A DNA stretch of 64,000 bases from Patella vulgata (taxonomy: Eukaryota > Mollusca > Gastropoda > Patellidae): contig NC_065881.2 in the NCBI RefSeq assembly GCF_932274485.2, positions 85,004,702-85,068,701 of the forward strand, written 5' to 3'. The number at the start of each line of letters is the position of its first letter. Position 1 is the first letter of the stretch. Of the stretch, positions 11,133 to 25,800 are shown one piece after another. Under the pieces are notes generated by a model. It worked only from the letters and a program-made list of their open reading frames with translations. It was not told the origin of the DNA and did not search any database. Both the position numbers and the translations under genes were made by a program.

Positions 11133-14100
11133 CCAATTATAAACAGCAAATCGCCACTTTATTCTACAGCGTTATTTACTTGTTGTTTTTCCCATTAATA
11201 TTCGTTTAATGACGTATTTATTGTTAGTCCGTTTTATTGTTTAATTACCGTAAGTGCCCACTTAAACATACATTGTGTAAGAGCTAAATCTGCCTATTAC
11301 AGGTCTTTCTTTGGGCCTGAAATGTTATCTAAATTATTAATTAGACAATAATTAACTTAAACAAAAATCAACTCTCGATGGCATCGCTAGCCTGCGATAT
11401 TTATTGGATTAGGTTCTGATTTGCTGTTTGACTTCCATTCATAATTAAATCAAAAAATGGATTATCGAGACTATGTTTTTTATCTTACCGACTTTAGTAT
11501 TGATGATCGATGCTAGGCCGAAAAATTTCAATCGCTAAAATCTCGGTTCAGAGTGGATCAAGTTGACTGAAATTTTCAGCAAATTCCCTTTACAGTATCT
11601 AGTTTTTAACTATTATAGTGAGAACTGCCAGCTCTTTATCTAATCTCCCATAATGTATCTTTAATTACCGTAGTGCTCACTTAACGGTTTATAGGTGAAG
11701 TGTCGACAAGCTCATTATTATACACACCATTGAATGAGCTTGTTTACGGTGATTATAGTTAGTGCCCTGTTGTTGTTCTTAGTGTTTAACGTCCGCTTAC
11801 ACCGAAGGTTATATCGCTAGTCAATCTTTTTTATTATCTTAGCGCGCACGGATGGATCTTTCATGTGGGAGGAAATCGGTGTAACCAAAGTAAAGCCACA
11901 AGGTTGAGGCGGCGCCCCTATTACCCCAAGCCACACATGCTCACGAAACCGCAAGCCAGAGGTGCCCAGCTAGACGTCGAAGCGTGTTTTACAATTATTT
12001 GTGTTGAAGGTAGGCCTATATTTGGATAAAAATTATAGATGCTATTTAGTGTAACCTGTTTGCGTTACTACGTCCGATGTAAACAATGCATGTGTTAAGC
12101 ACGCTGTATGATGTGACGTCACATGTAGACCGATGCTGCTCGTGAACTTATAGGAAATGAAATGAAATGGGGTTTAACGTCCTACTGTTCTACTCTGGAC
12201 TGGGCTAATGGAGACGGGCATACGCCATACAGTGTGCTATGAGGGAAATTTTGCTCGGACAGCGGCGCTACGGCCTACTCTTATATCGAATTCCAACTGT
12301 CAAGGGATCTTTTACGTACACGCCAATGTGTACACAAGACCTCGGTTTTTACGTCCCATCCGAACGACTAGACAACTGCCATTCTTGTCAGTCCCACCGT
12401 CCTCCATCACTAACAAGCGGGAAACCACGCCGGATAGAAATAAATTGAATACAGTTTAATCATTGTGTTAATGCATGTTTACGATGTTGGTGATGGTATC
12501 AAAATATAAATGTTTAAAAATAGTCTGTTTCTCCAGGAATATATCAGTTTTTTCATTATAGATGACCTTTTACAATTATTTCATTATTTGTGTAAAAAGA
12601 GACGACGAGAAGATAAAAGCAAATATAAATGAAAGCGTAGGGTGATAATATTATTATTAAATTTGTAAAATGTCAACAAGTTTGTCTCATCTTCTTGTAA
12701 ATATCGTGGTGGTGGTGGGGGATGGATTACTGAGAGAAAGAGAGAGAGAGAGAGATGTGGTTTAACGTCCACTCGACACAAACTAGGTCATTTCGGGACT
12801 AACACATGGTTCAATTTTATTTCAATAATTCGCTTGCGCGTAGGGGTCTTTAGCAGTGGGAGGAGACCGGAGGACCCGGACAAAACCCACGAGGTAGGAC
12901 AGGCGACCCTACTCCTTGTCACGTACAACCGGGGAATCGAAACCCCGCCAGTTGACTCAATGACAGACCATATGATACAGCACGCACGTAATAACCATTC
13001 GCCCCCCCCCCCCCCGATGGATTACTAATCAGGTGGTCTGATTCCAGTTTTGGCCGAGAACGATTTCCGGGAGATTTCAGCGTAACAGTACGAGGTTGAT
13101 CCATATTTTGTATCGCTCGAACCGTATCTTGATCTGTTTTAATTCCTTTAGGAGTGATAACAAATCCTAAATATGTTGTTTCTTGTTGGAAAAAATAACA
13201 TTAAGATGGTTCTAATTTCAGTACATGTCTTCGCAACCTATTAAAAAAAAATCATAATATGTTCATAGTGTTCCTGCCTCGAACGAGAGTAAATCATCAT
13301 TATAGGCTATTTCAAAATTGTTGAGTCCCTTAGGAACGCGTGCCATTAAATTTGATACCATACTCGGACAATTATTAATTCCAAATGGCATAACATTAAA
13401 GTCAAACAAACCTCTATGACAGACAAACGCTGTCTTCTCTTTACCTTTTTCATCTATCAAAACTTGCCAATATCCTGATTTCATGTCTAGAGTTGTAAAG
13501 CATTCTGACTTATCTAATCGACTCAACATGTCATCGATGAGCGGCAAAGGCCAGCTTATAGGCTTAGTGATTTTATTATGTTTTCGAAAATCAATGCCAA
13601 ATCTTTTTGTTCCATCTTTCTTATCCACTAAGACAATAGAAAACGAGCAAGGACTGTTGCTTCCTTTTATTATATTACTGGATAACATCTCATCAATCGC
13701 AATCGGATTAAAATACAGATCTATATGTCGTTTCGTTTTTTTTTATACTTTCAATGGTCTACTCTACATGAAGATCTGACCAGGTTGTGTCAGGGGTCAT
13801 ACGAGCGGCTTTTGACCTTACGATGTCAGATTTTGATTAATCAATCAGCGTTGACATTTCTAGGGGTTTACCCATAGTTTCGTGTACCTTATGCCAAAAA
13901 CTGGCTGTACCAGACCGTTTCATTGGCTAATTCCTCACATCAACTAGAACGCCTGTTATATAACAACTCTTCCAGATCCTGGTGTTGTGACGACAAGTAA
14001 AACGGAATTTTGAACTATAAAAAACGAAACGAAATAGGATCTGTTTTAATCTGATTGCATATTAGAGTTCTAGACATTAATAGTGAACGATATGCCTGCT

Positions 14101-16836
14101 GTTTAATGGGAGATGATCAGTTGTATCAATGGCCGTGTTTACCGTATCTGTTTGTCCTAACTCTGGGTCTCTTACAGCAAATAAATCATGATTTTCCTTC
14201 AAAATATTAAAGGACAATATTGGTGCCAGTCATTATCACATATGTGATATAACTGGTTAAACACGTTCCAAATATTATTTTATCACAGAGATCATGGCTG
14301 CGATAGATGAATAATCAATGTTTCAACAATAGGAAGTGACGAATGCAAAAGGAAAACACGAGTTATCCTTCTATGTAACTGGCTGAAGTGACGTGTGATA
14401 ACAAATACATGGGCGAATTTCTGCTGACTAAAAATTCCTTCTCTTATCTAGTGAGAGTCAATTTTCTTTATGAATTGTCAGATATCCTTTCATAGTCCCA
14501 TACAACAACTTTTGGTCTTCGACGGAATTATTAGTGAGGAGAAATTCGCCCGTGTATCTGTTATCACTCGTCACTTCATTCAGTTATAAAATGGGATAAC
14601 TCGTGTTTTCCTTTTGCGTTCGTCACTTCCGATTGCTGAAGCATTGATTACTCATCTATCGTAGCAATGATCTTTGTGATAAAATAATATTTGGAACGTG
14701 TTTAACCAGTTCTATCACATATGTGATAATGACTGGCACCAATATTGTCCTTTAAGTATCTGACACATTAATCATTTAAATTGGCATTAGCGAAGCGCGA
14801 AGTCTGCCATAAGACTTGGTCCACCGACGCTATTGTACTGTCAATCTCAGCGATCGCGCGACTATCAATGCACCCCTTTTTTTTAATCTAAACGTTTTGT
14901 TTGTACTATTTATAACACAAATTGGTATCCTTTTACCCAAATAGTTAACATATGTTTCATGCTGTACAACGAATGGGGTGGGGGTGGGGTGCAAATGGCC
15001 GTATGGTTAGCACGTGCGCGCTGTATCATGGAGTCAACTGGCGTGGTCTCTCTCTCTCTCTCGTGGAAATTGTAAAAGACAAGCCTGTCAATTGGACACC
15101 TAAATTTCTAACAAATTCCACAGCCATTGTTTCAGATAGAAGATAGAAATAAGCAAAGATTAAAAAAAAAAAAAGAAACTCAGAGAATGACTCATACTAT
15201 TTTTCCTAACTGTAGCACTATTGGACCATTAATATTCATGTTGTATTCTCTTCCATGACTAAAACTATAACTACAGTTTAGGCCCCCCCACTAAACTTAT
15301 TGTACCAACACCTTCGAAGTAATTATTAGTGAGCAGAAATTCACCCATGTATCTGTTATCACTCGTCACCTCAGTCCGTTATATAGAGGGATAACTCGTG
15401 TTTTCCTTTTGCGTTCGCCACTTCCGATTGCTGAAGCATTGATTACGCATCTATCGTAGCAATGATCTCTGTGATAAAATAATATTTGGAACGTGTTTAA
15501 CCAGTTCTACCACATATGTGATAATGACTGGCACCAATATTGTCCTTTACGATGGCATATGACAAATGTGTTTATTAACCTTTAGTTCAATTCATGTATC
15601 ATAATATCACAGATTTCTCTTGTTTCACGTGTTGTTTTGTTGTCTATGAATCTGTAAACAATAATTAGTCAAGCTCATATCATTATTACAATATCCGAGG
15701 TTTGATACCCGATCTAGTTTACCATGAGGGAAATATACCTTCATTAATACGAGAAAACAAGATCATCTGAGATTGAAATTTTATTTTGTCTGTGATTAGC
15801 CTGATAACAGCTTTGTAATGATTCAGTCTGATTAAAAACACGGATCCTGTTTCGTTTGGGGGGGTGGGGGGGGTGGATGGCCGAATGGTTGAGTCAAATG
15901 TCGGGGTTTCGATTCTCCGGTTGTACGTGACAAGGAGTAGGGTCGCCTGTCCAACCTCGTGGGTTTTCTCCGGGTCCTCCGGTTCCCTTCCACTGCTAAA
16001 GACCCCAACGCGCAAGCGAATTATTGAAATAAAATTGAACCATGTGTTAGTCCCGAAATGACTTAGTTTGTGTTGTGTGGACATTAAAATTAAACCCAAT
16101 TTGTCTCTCTCCTATTTCGTTTCATTTTTTATAGTTCAAAATTTCGTTTTACTTGTCATTACAACACCAGGATCTAGAAGAGTTGTTATATTATCGGCGT
16201 TCTGGTTGAAGTGAGAGATTAGCCAATGAAACGGTCTGTTACGGTGTGTTCTTGGCGTGCGATGCACGGAACTGTGGGTAAACTACTAGAAACGTCAACG
16301 CTGATTGATTAACCAATGCCTGACGTCATAGTGTCAAAAGCCACTCGTACGACCCCTGACGAGACCTCACACTACAACCGGTCAGATCTTCATGTAGTGT
16401 AGGCCATCGAAAGAATAAAAAAGCGAAACAAAATATATATCTTATTTTAATCTGATTGTGCAATGATTGTAACTGAAAGATAGCGGCTGTACATATTTGA
16501 ATTCATCTCTGTAGACTCAATCTTACAGGTATTATTTAAAAATCATATGTACTACATATAGTATTTGCCAAACCTCTGTACTGGAAGAATGGTTTACCGA
16601 GACTACATGGCCTTGCCATCAGCCTAAAATACACATGATACTTATTCTAATATTTCTGAGAAATAGCTAATAAAGAAGTTAACAACTCTGTTATCGATCT
16701 TTAATGTAATATGAATATTATAATAATTAATCTCCTTCAACTCGCCTGTGGCAGTTCAGAAATTAGCTTAAGTCACTGTCAATCAATGTGTTAGGTTTTC
16801 TTTAGGACTGAGATCCTTTAATGAAGTAGAGAGAGG

Positions 16837-16870
<34 letters not shown>

Positions 16871-19800
16871 GGGTTTAATGTCCACTCGACACAAACTAGG
16901 TCATTTCGGGACTAACACATGGTTCAACTTTATTTCAATGATTCGCTTGCGCGAAGGGGTCATTGACAGCGGGACCCTACTCCTTGTCACGTACAACCTA
17001 GAAATCCTTTAATGTGATGTTAGTCTCAGGGAATAAACGGTGAGGGTAGGTGTGGCTATGAGGGTAGTTGCTGGGCAGTAGATAAAGGAGCAGGTTGAGA
17101 GGGTAGTTGCCGGGCATTGAATAAAGCGGGAGGCAGAGAGAGTGGTTGCCGGGCAGTGGATATATAGGTGGGATATGAGTGGGATGGAAAGGCACTTACA
17201 GGGACAGTGGATAAAGGGTTGGGCGGGCGGGACAATGAATAAAGGTAGGAGACGGGAGGGTAGTTGCAGGGCTGTGAGTAAAGGTGGGAGGGTAGTTGCA
17301 GGACAGTGAATAAAGGTGTGTGTGTGAGGGTGGGGGAGTTGCAGAGCGGTGAATAAAGGTGGGTGGAGGGTAGTTGCAGGACAGTGAATAAAGGTGTATG
17401 TGTGTGTGTTTGGGGGGGGGGGGAGTTGCAGAGCGGTGAATAAAGGTGTGTGTGTGTGTGGGGGGGGGTAGTTGCAGGGCTGTGATTAAAGGGTTGGGCG
17501 GAAGGGTAGTTGCACGATAGTGAATAAAGGTGGCGGGTGGAAGGGTAGTTGCAGGACAGTGAATAAAGGTGGGAGGCGGGATGGTAGTTTCAGGGCTGTG
17601 AATAAAGGGTTGGGCGGAAGGGTAGTTGCAGGACAGTGAATAAAGGTGGGAGGCGGAAGGGTAGTTGCAGGGCTGTGAATAAAGGTGGGAGGCGGAAGGG
17701 TAGTTGCAGGGTTGTGAATAAAGGTGGTAGGCGGGAGGATAGTTGCAGGGTTGTGAATAAAGGTCGGAGGCGGGAGGATAGTTGCAGGGTTGTGAATAAA
17801 GGTGGGAGGCAGGAGGATAATTGCAGGGTTGTGAATAAAGGTGGGAGGCGGAAGGATAGTTGCAGGGTTGTGAATAAAGGTGGGAGGCGGGAGGATAGTT
17901 GCAGGGTTGTGAATACAGGTGGGAGGCGGGAGGATAGTTGCAGGACAGTGAATAAAGGTGGGAGGCGGGAGGGTAGTTGCAGGGCTGTGAATAAAGGGTA
18001 GGGCGGAAGGGTAGTTGCAGGGTTGTGAATAAAGGTGGGGGGCGGGAGGGTAGTTGCATGGCTGTGAATAAAGGGTTGGGCGGAAGGGTAGTTGCAGGAC
18101 AGTGAATAAAGGTGGAGGCGGGAGGGTAGTTGCAGGGCTCTGAATAAAGGGTTGGGCGGAAGGGTAGTTGCAGGACAGTGAATAAAGGTGGGAGACGGGA
18201 GGATGGATGCAGGGTTGTGAATAAAGGGGAATATATCTCATCTAAACTTCAAACATTCATAACGTCACTCGGAATAAAGTAATTCAACTGTAAATAACGA
18301 TAATAACAAATTTGTTTTTATTCCTTTTCAGTGGAAATATTTCCTAACATAGAAATGGAGACTGTGAGGGGAATCTTTGTGAATATTGGTGACTCGACTG
18401 ACGATTCAAATTCCACTTGTCCTTTCAAGCTATCCAATATTACCCTTCCTCTATCGTTGCTATGGAAACCAGATATAAATATAACTTCATCAGTTAAAAT
18501 CAGGTATGTTTTATTGATATTATCTCAGAATATAAATAAATATCAATTTGTGTCTGTTACAGTGCGCAAATATATATTGATGCCAATCTTGTCCGAGTTG
18601 GGTGGGAGCCAAGTGCTCCAAGTGCTCCAATGCGTGCGATTTAGATCATATGGACTGTCATTGATTCAAGTGTCGTGGTTTCGACCCCAGGCTTGTACGT
18701 GAAAAGGACTATAATAGTGTTATAATAGTGAATTATACCTTATGTCACTCACGCTTGTCAGTCTGTCATTGGTTTGACGTTGGTGTGCACGTAAAAGAAC
18801 CCTCGACAGGTTAAATTTGAAATAAGAGGGAACCGTAGCGTTGCCATCCTGGAAACATTTTCTCTTGTAGCATACTGCATGGCGTAAACCCGTCTTCATT
18901 ATCCCAGTCGGCGCAAAAAAGCAAGATCTGTTTATATTATTTGTTTATATTATTTGTTTATATCATTCGTTTATATTATTTGTTCCTATTATCTGTTTAT
19001 ATTATTATTTATATTATCTGTTTATATTATTATTTATATTATCTGTTTATATTATCTGTTTATATTATCTGTTTATATTGTCTGTTTATATTGTCTGTTT
19101 ATATTTTCATTTATATTATTTTTATGTATTGTCTGTTTATATTATTTGTTTATATTGTCTGTTTATATTATTTGTTTATATTTTCTGTTGTATTATTTGT
19201 TTATGCTGATTACACTATTTTGCCTATACCGTTTTTTTAGGACTTCGAATTTTGTCTAATGGTTTGGATCGTTCGTACTTGGTTTTATTTTATTTATATT
19301 ATATAAGCTGTTTATATTATTTTTATGTATTGTCTGTTTATATTTTTTATTTATATTATTTGTTTGTATTATTTGTCTATATTACGTGTTTATATTATTT
19401 GTTTGTATTATTTGTTTATATTATTTGTTTATATCATTTGTTTATATTATATTAGCGACTTATAGTATTTGTTTATATTAGCTGTTTATACTATTTGTTT
19501 ATTTTAGTTTCTGTATTATTTGTTTATATTAGTTTCTGTATTATTTGTTTATATGATTTGTTTATATGATTTGTTTATATGATTTGTTTATATATTTTTT
19601 GCTTACATTAGCTGTTTATATTATTTGTTCATATTAGCTTTTGTATTATTTGTTTATATTATTTGTTCATATTATTTGTTTATATTATTTGTTAATATTG
19701 TGTGTTTATATTATTTGTTTATATTTTTTTATTTATATTATTTGTGTTACAGGGCTGTAATTATAGTGAACGAAACATTTTGGTTGACATTATCGACAAA

Positions 19801-22800
19801 TTTACACCCTCCTTCAGGTAAGTTAAATTGAATTGATGTTGGGCAGAAAGCGTATTTTACTATTTGTCTCGACATTACTAACACTCCTATCATAAAAAAA
19901 AAATAATCTGTGAAGACTGAAAACATTCTAGTATTTTATTAAGTGATAAACGTCAATAATATCCCATCCACACGTAATGTTTTCCGATTTCCTTTAAACG
20001 GTTAGCAACCGGTTAATTCTAGATATTCGCCATTCTATTGTCTGATCTCAAGCTGTTCAAACACAATTAGTACGTATTTTATCGGAATCTTGTCATTTTT
20101 CATACTCTGGTAGTTATATGGTGTCCATATTCAAGTATGAATTGCCTGTTACAATTAGAAACATTGAAAAATATGAGTCCGTTAAAACGGCGTTATAAAC
20201 GTTTTTGTTTAAAGAATATTACAACCAATTCTAAATGTTTAGCAATGTTAAAATAATTTACTTCAACATTCTACCAACAACATTGTAAAGCGCGTTGAGA
20301 TATTATTTGTACATTGTATAGCGCTATATAAGAATATTATATTATTATTATTATTATTTGGTCTACTGCAATGGTGGTCAAACATGTAGGTGAAGGGTCA
20401 AACACAAATTTTTGAAACAAATCGAAGGCAAACAAGGATTATGAATATCATTTTATTGAATAAAGTAATACGGAACAAAGCACTTTTTCCTGGGCTTTTT
20501 ATTCTGCTCCATAGTTATTTTGAGAGAAAATCAAAGCATGTCAACAAAGTAAGTGGGGAGGGCAGGGGTGTGGAAGGGTCATGACTGACAATCAAACTAC
20601 CGAGACAAGATGGGTATGATGGGGGCGGGGGCAGTGACTCCACCTACTAGAGATGACGTTATGAGTGTAACTATAAAATTCCCGGATGTGACATTTTGAG
20701 GGTAACTATAAAATCCCCGGATGTGACATTTTGAGGGTAACTATAAAATTCCCGGATGTGACATTTTGAGAGTAACTACAAAATTCCCGGATGTGACATT
20801 TTGAGAGTAACTACAAAATTCCCGGATGTGACGTTTTGAGAGTAACTACAAAATTCCCGGATGTGACATTTTGAGGGTAACTATAAAATTCCCGGATGTG
20901 ACGTTTTGAGGGTAACTGTGAAATCCCCGGATGTGATGTTATGGGTGTAACTGTCACATAGTACAGTAAACCTAAAAACAACGCAGATTCTATAATAACC
21001 CTTATTTTCTGGTCCAACGATTTACTTATTACACACAGTGATGAACTATTTTAATTTGTAAATCAAAAGTCATTGTTAGTTATAGTGATGTTAAGGGGGA
21101 AGGGAGAAGGGTGCATCCCATCTATCTACAGTTGGCAGTTTCACACTCTACTACTGAGCTATCGTAAAACTGTTGTTTGAGAAGTCAGATTTTATGATGG
21201 TACCTTAGTTCTACCAATACTTTGACAACAACTTCAGCAACACAAAATGTGTTAATATATAATATCAGGGACGCAGATTTCTTAATGACAATGTCGGAGA
21301 TTTGATGCAGAAAGTAAAACAACTCGGAATTAAAGCTGATCTCATCGGATGTAAACAAACATCCATTTATATTTAAAGAGGCACGACCACTTTGTTGGTC
21401 GGTTTGGAAAAGCTGTTTATCGATTTGGCTATATATATATTTCTATATCGCACATATATAAATTGGAAGGAGAAGGGGGGGGGGGCTGGATGGTCGAATG
21501 GTTAGCACGCGTGCGCTGTACCATAAAGTCTGTCATTGAGTCAATTGGCGGGGTTTCGATCCCCAGGTTGTGCGTGACAAGGAGTAGGGTCGCCTGTCCA
21601 ACCTCGTGGGTTTTCTCCGGGTCCTTCGGTTTTCTCCCACTGCCAAAGACCGCGCAAGCGAATTATTGAAATAAAATTAATCCATATGTTAGTCCAGAAA
21701 TGACCTAGTTTGTGTCCAGAGGACGTTATTCCACCCCCCCCCCCTCTCTCTTTCTCTCTCTCATATATAAATTAGATTGGACACAAAATTTGAGACAACT
21801 CTGTGGGGACATTTTCTAGTCGTACAGATATCTTGTAGGTTTTTTACCAAACAATTTATTGAAAATTCTCACAAAATAATCGTTGAGTAGGTCGGTCGTT
21901 GGATTCAACAGGAACCTCTCGCATCAATACGAAAACGAGAATCTGGTGAGACGAAAACCTGGGGTACTCTTTCCACTTTGCGTGCACTTAAAAAAATAAA
22001 ACGCAAGAGACGTTTTAAAGGCCGAACTTCTGGGAAAAATTCACTTCTTGGCCCCCTTTATTACTCCGGTCGGTGCTGAACAGCAAGACGTTAAACCACA
22101 TTTCATTTTGAAAGAGATATCGAGTCCCTTTAAATAAATATTTGCTTGTATTAAAACTGTTTAAGTAGATGCTTTAAGGTGTTCCATCTGGGAGGAAGAT
22201 GTAATAGAAATTGACAGATATAACCATTAAGCCTGACAAATTCAAATAATTCCGTGTATTAACATTGTCAGGAATCGCCAGGGATTATTTATTTCATGTC
22301 ACTAACAAACTGTTTTATATCGATATATTTCGTTCCATTTTTCAAATGACAAATTCATTGGATTTTTTACAGTTTAGGAAGAGGAATTCATTATAAATCA
22401 CGTTGAAATTATACCACGGGAACGACATTTATTGATTTTTAAAAATATTAAATTTCTTTACGCCCACATTGTAATGAGGTCTTCAACGTTTCACTTATAA
22501 ACATTCACAGAGGTCATAATTATCATAATTTTGATGAATTCCTCACAATATGGATTTGAAGCAATCTGATTACAATGCAGATCTTTATTTCGTTTCGTTT
22601 TTTTTTATACTTTGATGGCCTACACTACATGAAGATCTGACCAGATGTTTTGGGAGGTGGCGTCAGAGGTCATACGAGCGGCTTTTTGACCCTATGACGT
22701 CAGACATTTGATTAATAATCCAGCATTGATGTAACTAGTGGATTACCGACGTATCCATCTTCACATTGACATGCACGTTAAAGATCCCCCCCGCGATTTT

Positions 22801-25800
22801 TTTTAACGATTATGGTAATTAACTTTGATGACCCATGCGAAAGATTTGCAATATGACGTCAGTATCCTGTTAACTTTATATACCAACGTTCTGGACCAAT
22901 CATGTCTTACTCTCACTTATTGAGTTATTCCCCTTGATCATTTTGAAAAATGTTCTCTGCAATCTAAATTCTAAATTGATCACCCACTTGACTTGGAATG
23001 TATTTTAAGTGAGCCGTATCCTTACGTGCTGAGCCATCGTGGCTTCTAAATCCACAGAAATATCAGAGACATTGAAATACAACTATACAGAGAGAGAGAG
23101 AGGGATCGAAATGGAGTTTAACGTCCCCTCGACACAAACCAGGTCATTTCGGGACTAGCACATGGTTTAATTTTTTTTTCAATAATGCGCTTCCGTATAG
23201 GGGTCTTTAGCAGTGGGAGAAAAACGGAGGACCCGGCGACCCTACATCTTGTCACGTACAACTGGGGTATCGAAACCACGTCAGTTGACTCAATGACTGA
23301 CCGTATGATACTGCGCGCACGTGCTAACCATTCGGCCATCCACCCCACCCCCACAACCACCTCACCCCTTACCCCATAACTATACATAAAACAATATGTT
23401 GTATTTGAACTACCATAGATACGTTAAAGAGAGAGAGAGAGAGGGAAATGGGGTTTAACATCCACTCGACACAAACTAGGTCATTTCGGGACTAACATAT
23501 GGTTTAATTTTATTTCAATAATTCGCTTGCGCGTAGGGGTCTTTAGCAGTGGGAGGAAACCGGAGGACCCGGAGAACCCGGAGAAAACCCACGAGGCTGG
23601 AATATACGTTAAAGAATGGTATAATAAAAATTTAATTTGTTTGTTTTTTCTCGCTGTAGACTGCATTGAATATTTCACCAAACCATATGGAGTGATAGCT
23701 TCACCTGAATTTCCATCTGAGTATAGAAATTATATCAACTGTACGTACATAATACTGGTGGATTCAAACGATACTCTTTCTATACAGGTAAACAAATTAC
23801 AACGATATTCTTTATATACAGGTAAACTCAGTTCAAACGATACACTATTTATGTGTTTTCTTATGGAAAAAAACCCCTACCCTGGAAGAATAACTCGTTA
23901 CAGGTTTAAAGAAAAACTTTCAGAAGAATAACCCCAAATTTCCCTGTATAAATGCAAAACCTCCCCTGACTTTCAGACCGCAAGTTATTCTGGGCATAGA
24001 ATATACCCCAAAGATCAAAGAGATTTACCGTTATAGGTTTATAAATACAGGTAAACCGAGTTCATACGACACTCTTTCTATACAGGTAAACAAATTATAA
24101 CGATACCCTTCCTATACAGGTAAACCCAGTTCAAAGAATACTCTATATAGGTAAACAAATTACAACGATATTATTTCTATACAGGTAAACTCAGTTCAAA
24201 CGACACTCTTTCTATACAGGTAATTAAACATACTACAACGATGATATTCTTTATATACAGGTAAACCGAGTTCAAAGGATTCCCTGTTTATACAGGTAAA
24301 CCGAGTTCAAACGATACACTTTCTATACAGGTAAACTGAGTTCAAACGATACCCTTTCTATACAGGTAAACCGAGTTCAAAAGATAGGCTACACTCTTTA
24401 TATACAGATAAACCTAATACAGGTAAACAAATTACAACAATACTCGTTTTATACAGGTAAACCGGGTTCAAACAATACTCTTTCTATACAGGTAAACAAA
24501 TTCACAAAAAAAACAGTGTCCCTTGTATATTTTATTTGGCTCTGTCCATTGTTTGGGTAGTTTCATAAGCCGATTCTAAAATAGTACAATTTGTTGACCA
24601 GAATAAAGATTGGGACATATTATTCAATTTACATCTGGCTGTCTGTTATTTGTTATCTACGAGCATGTTTCCAAGAACATCCAGTGCTATGGTGTCGCAG
24701 TGAGTAAGGCGCTGGCACACCAAGTCGTCCGGGGTTTCCATACCGGTGTTGGTGGAGAAAGTTCCCCTCGATTTTACAGAATGGTTTCACCCTTTGATGA
24801 TGTAGTGCCCCCCACCCCCCACAAATGAAATTTGGTCTTCTCTCTGTTGGTCCCTCCCATGATTTTAAAAATGAAATAAAATATTTGTGATTTGGTACGA
24901 TAATCACGACTTTATGGTGATTAAATCTCATATTCCCACTCAGTCATAGACTTGCATGTTGTAGAGTTCGAGTGATTTCTTACCAAGCCCATCCTGCTGT
25001 AAACCTACTATAAACAATAACACGTGAACCACTTTTTACGATCCTCAATGTTTTGGGGTATAGGTTCAACGTACGCGGCGAGAAAACTTATTCACTTTCG
25101 ATTCACACGTCATGCTCCCTCAAGCTCAATGGTTAACTCCCTGTCTGATTTGATAAACTAGTGATTAGGCGACAGGGGCTAGGTATCTGGTCAGCTCTAT
25201 TTATCTCGACGATCAGTGCTTGAAAAACTGCCAAGCTGCATTTCCAGCAGTCTAATTTTTAAAAATCTTTTGGGGGAAGTCCTCATAGCCCCCTGTGGGG
25301 CACGCGGCTTCAGAGCCCCTCCAACAACCAGCAGTTGACCGCCACTGCCCAGAAGGCCAGGCACGAAACAGCGTCTAGTCGTTAGGGTGGGACAAAAATA
25401 AAACGCGAACCTGTGTATACATAAATATGCACACAAAAGAACCCTTGACAGTTGAAATTTGATAAAAGAGTAGTCAGTAGTCTCGCTGCCCGGTGAAAAT
25501 TACTCAGTCGGTACAGAAAATTATGCCATTTTATTATCTAGGTTGACAAGGACAGCAGTCTAGTCCTTCGGATGATACGAAAAACCGAGGTCTCGTGTAT
25601 ACATGAAAATGCACATAAAAGATCCCTTGGCAGTTGGAATTCGATATAAGAGTAGGCGATATTGCCGCTGTCCGGGCAAAATTTCCCTCAAAGCACACTG
25701 TATGGCGTATGCCCGTCTTCATTAGCCCACTATAGGAGCAGAACAGTAGGACGTTAAACCCCATTGCATTTCCTAATTATAGCTGTGGTCTTTAACATTT

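Noticed and set aside
17196-18241. Open frames of 251-287 codons rich in Pro, Ser, His and Tyr
   Set aside because: They are translations of the 39-bp minisatellite, whose period is a multiple of three. Frames are open on several strands at once and lie within intron 1.
18941-19259. Hydrophobic frames resembling membrane proteins
   Set aside because: The FILFVYII pattern is the translated TTTATATTATTTG repeat.
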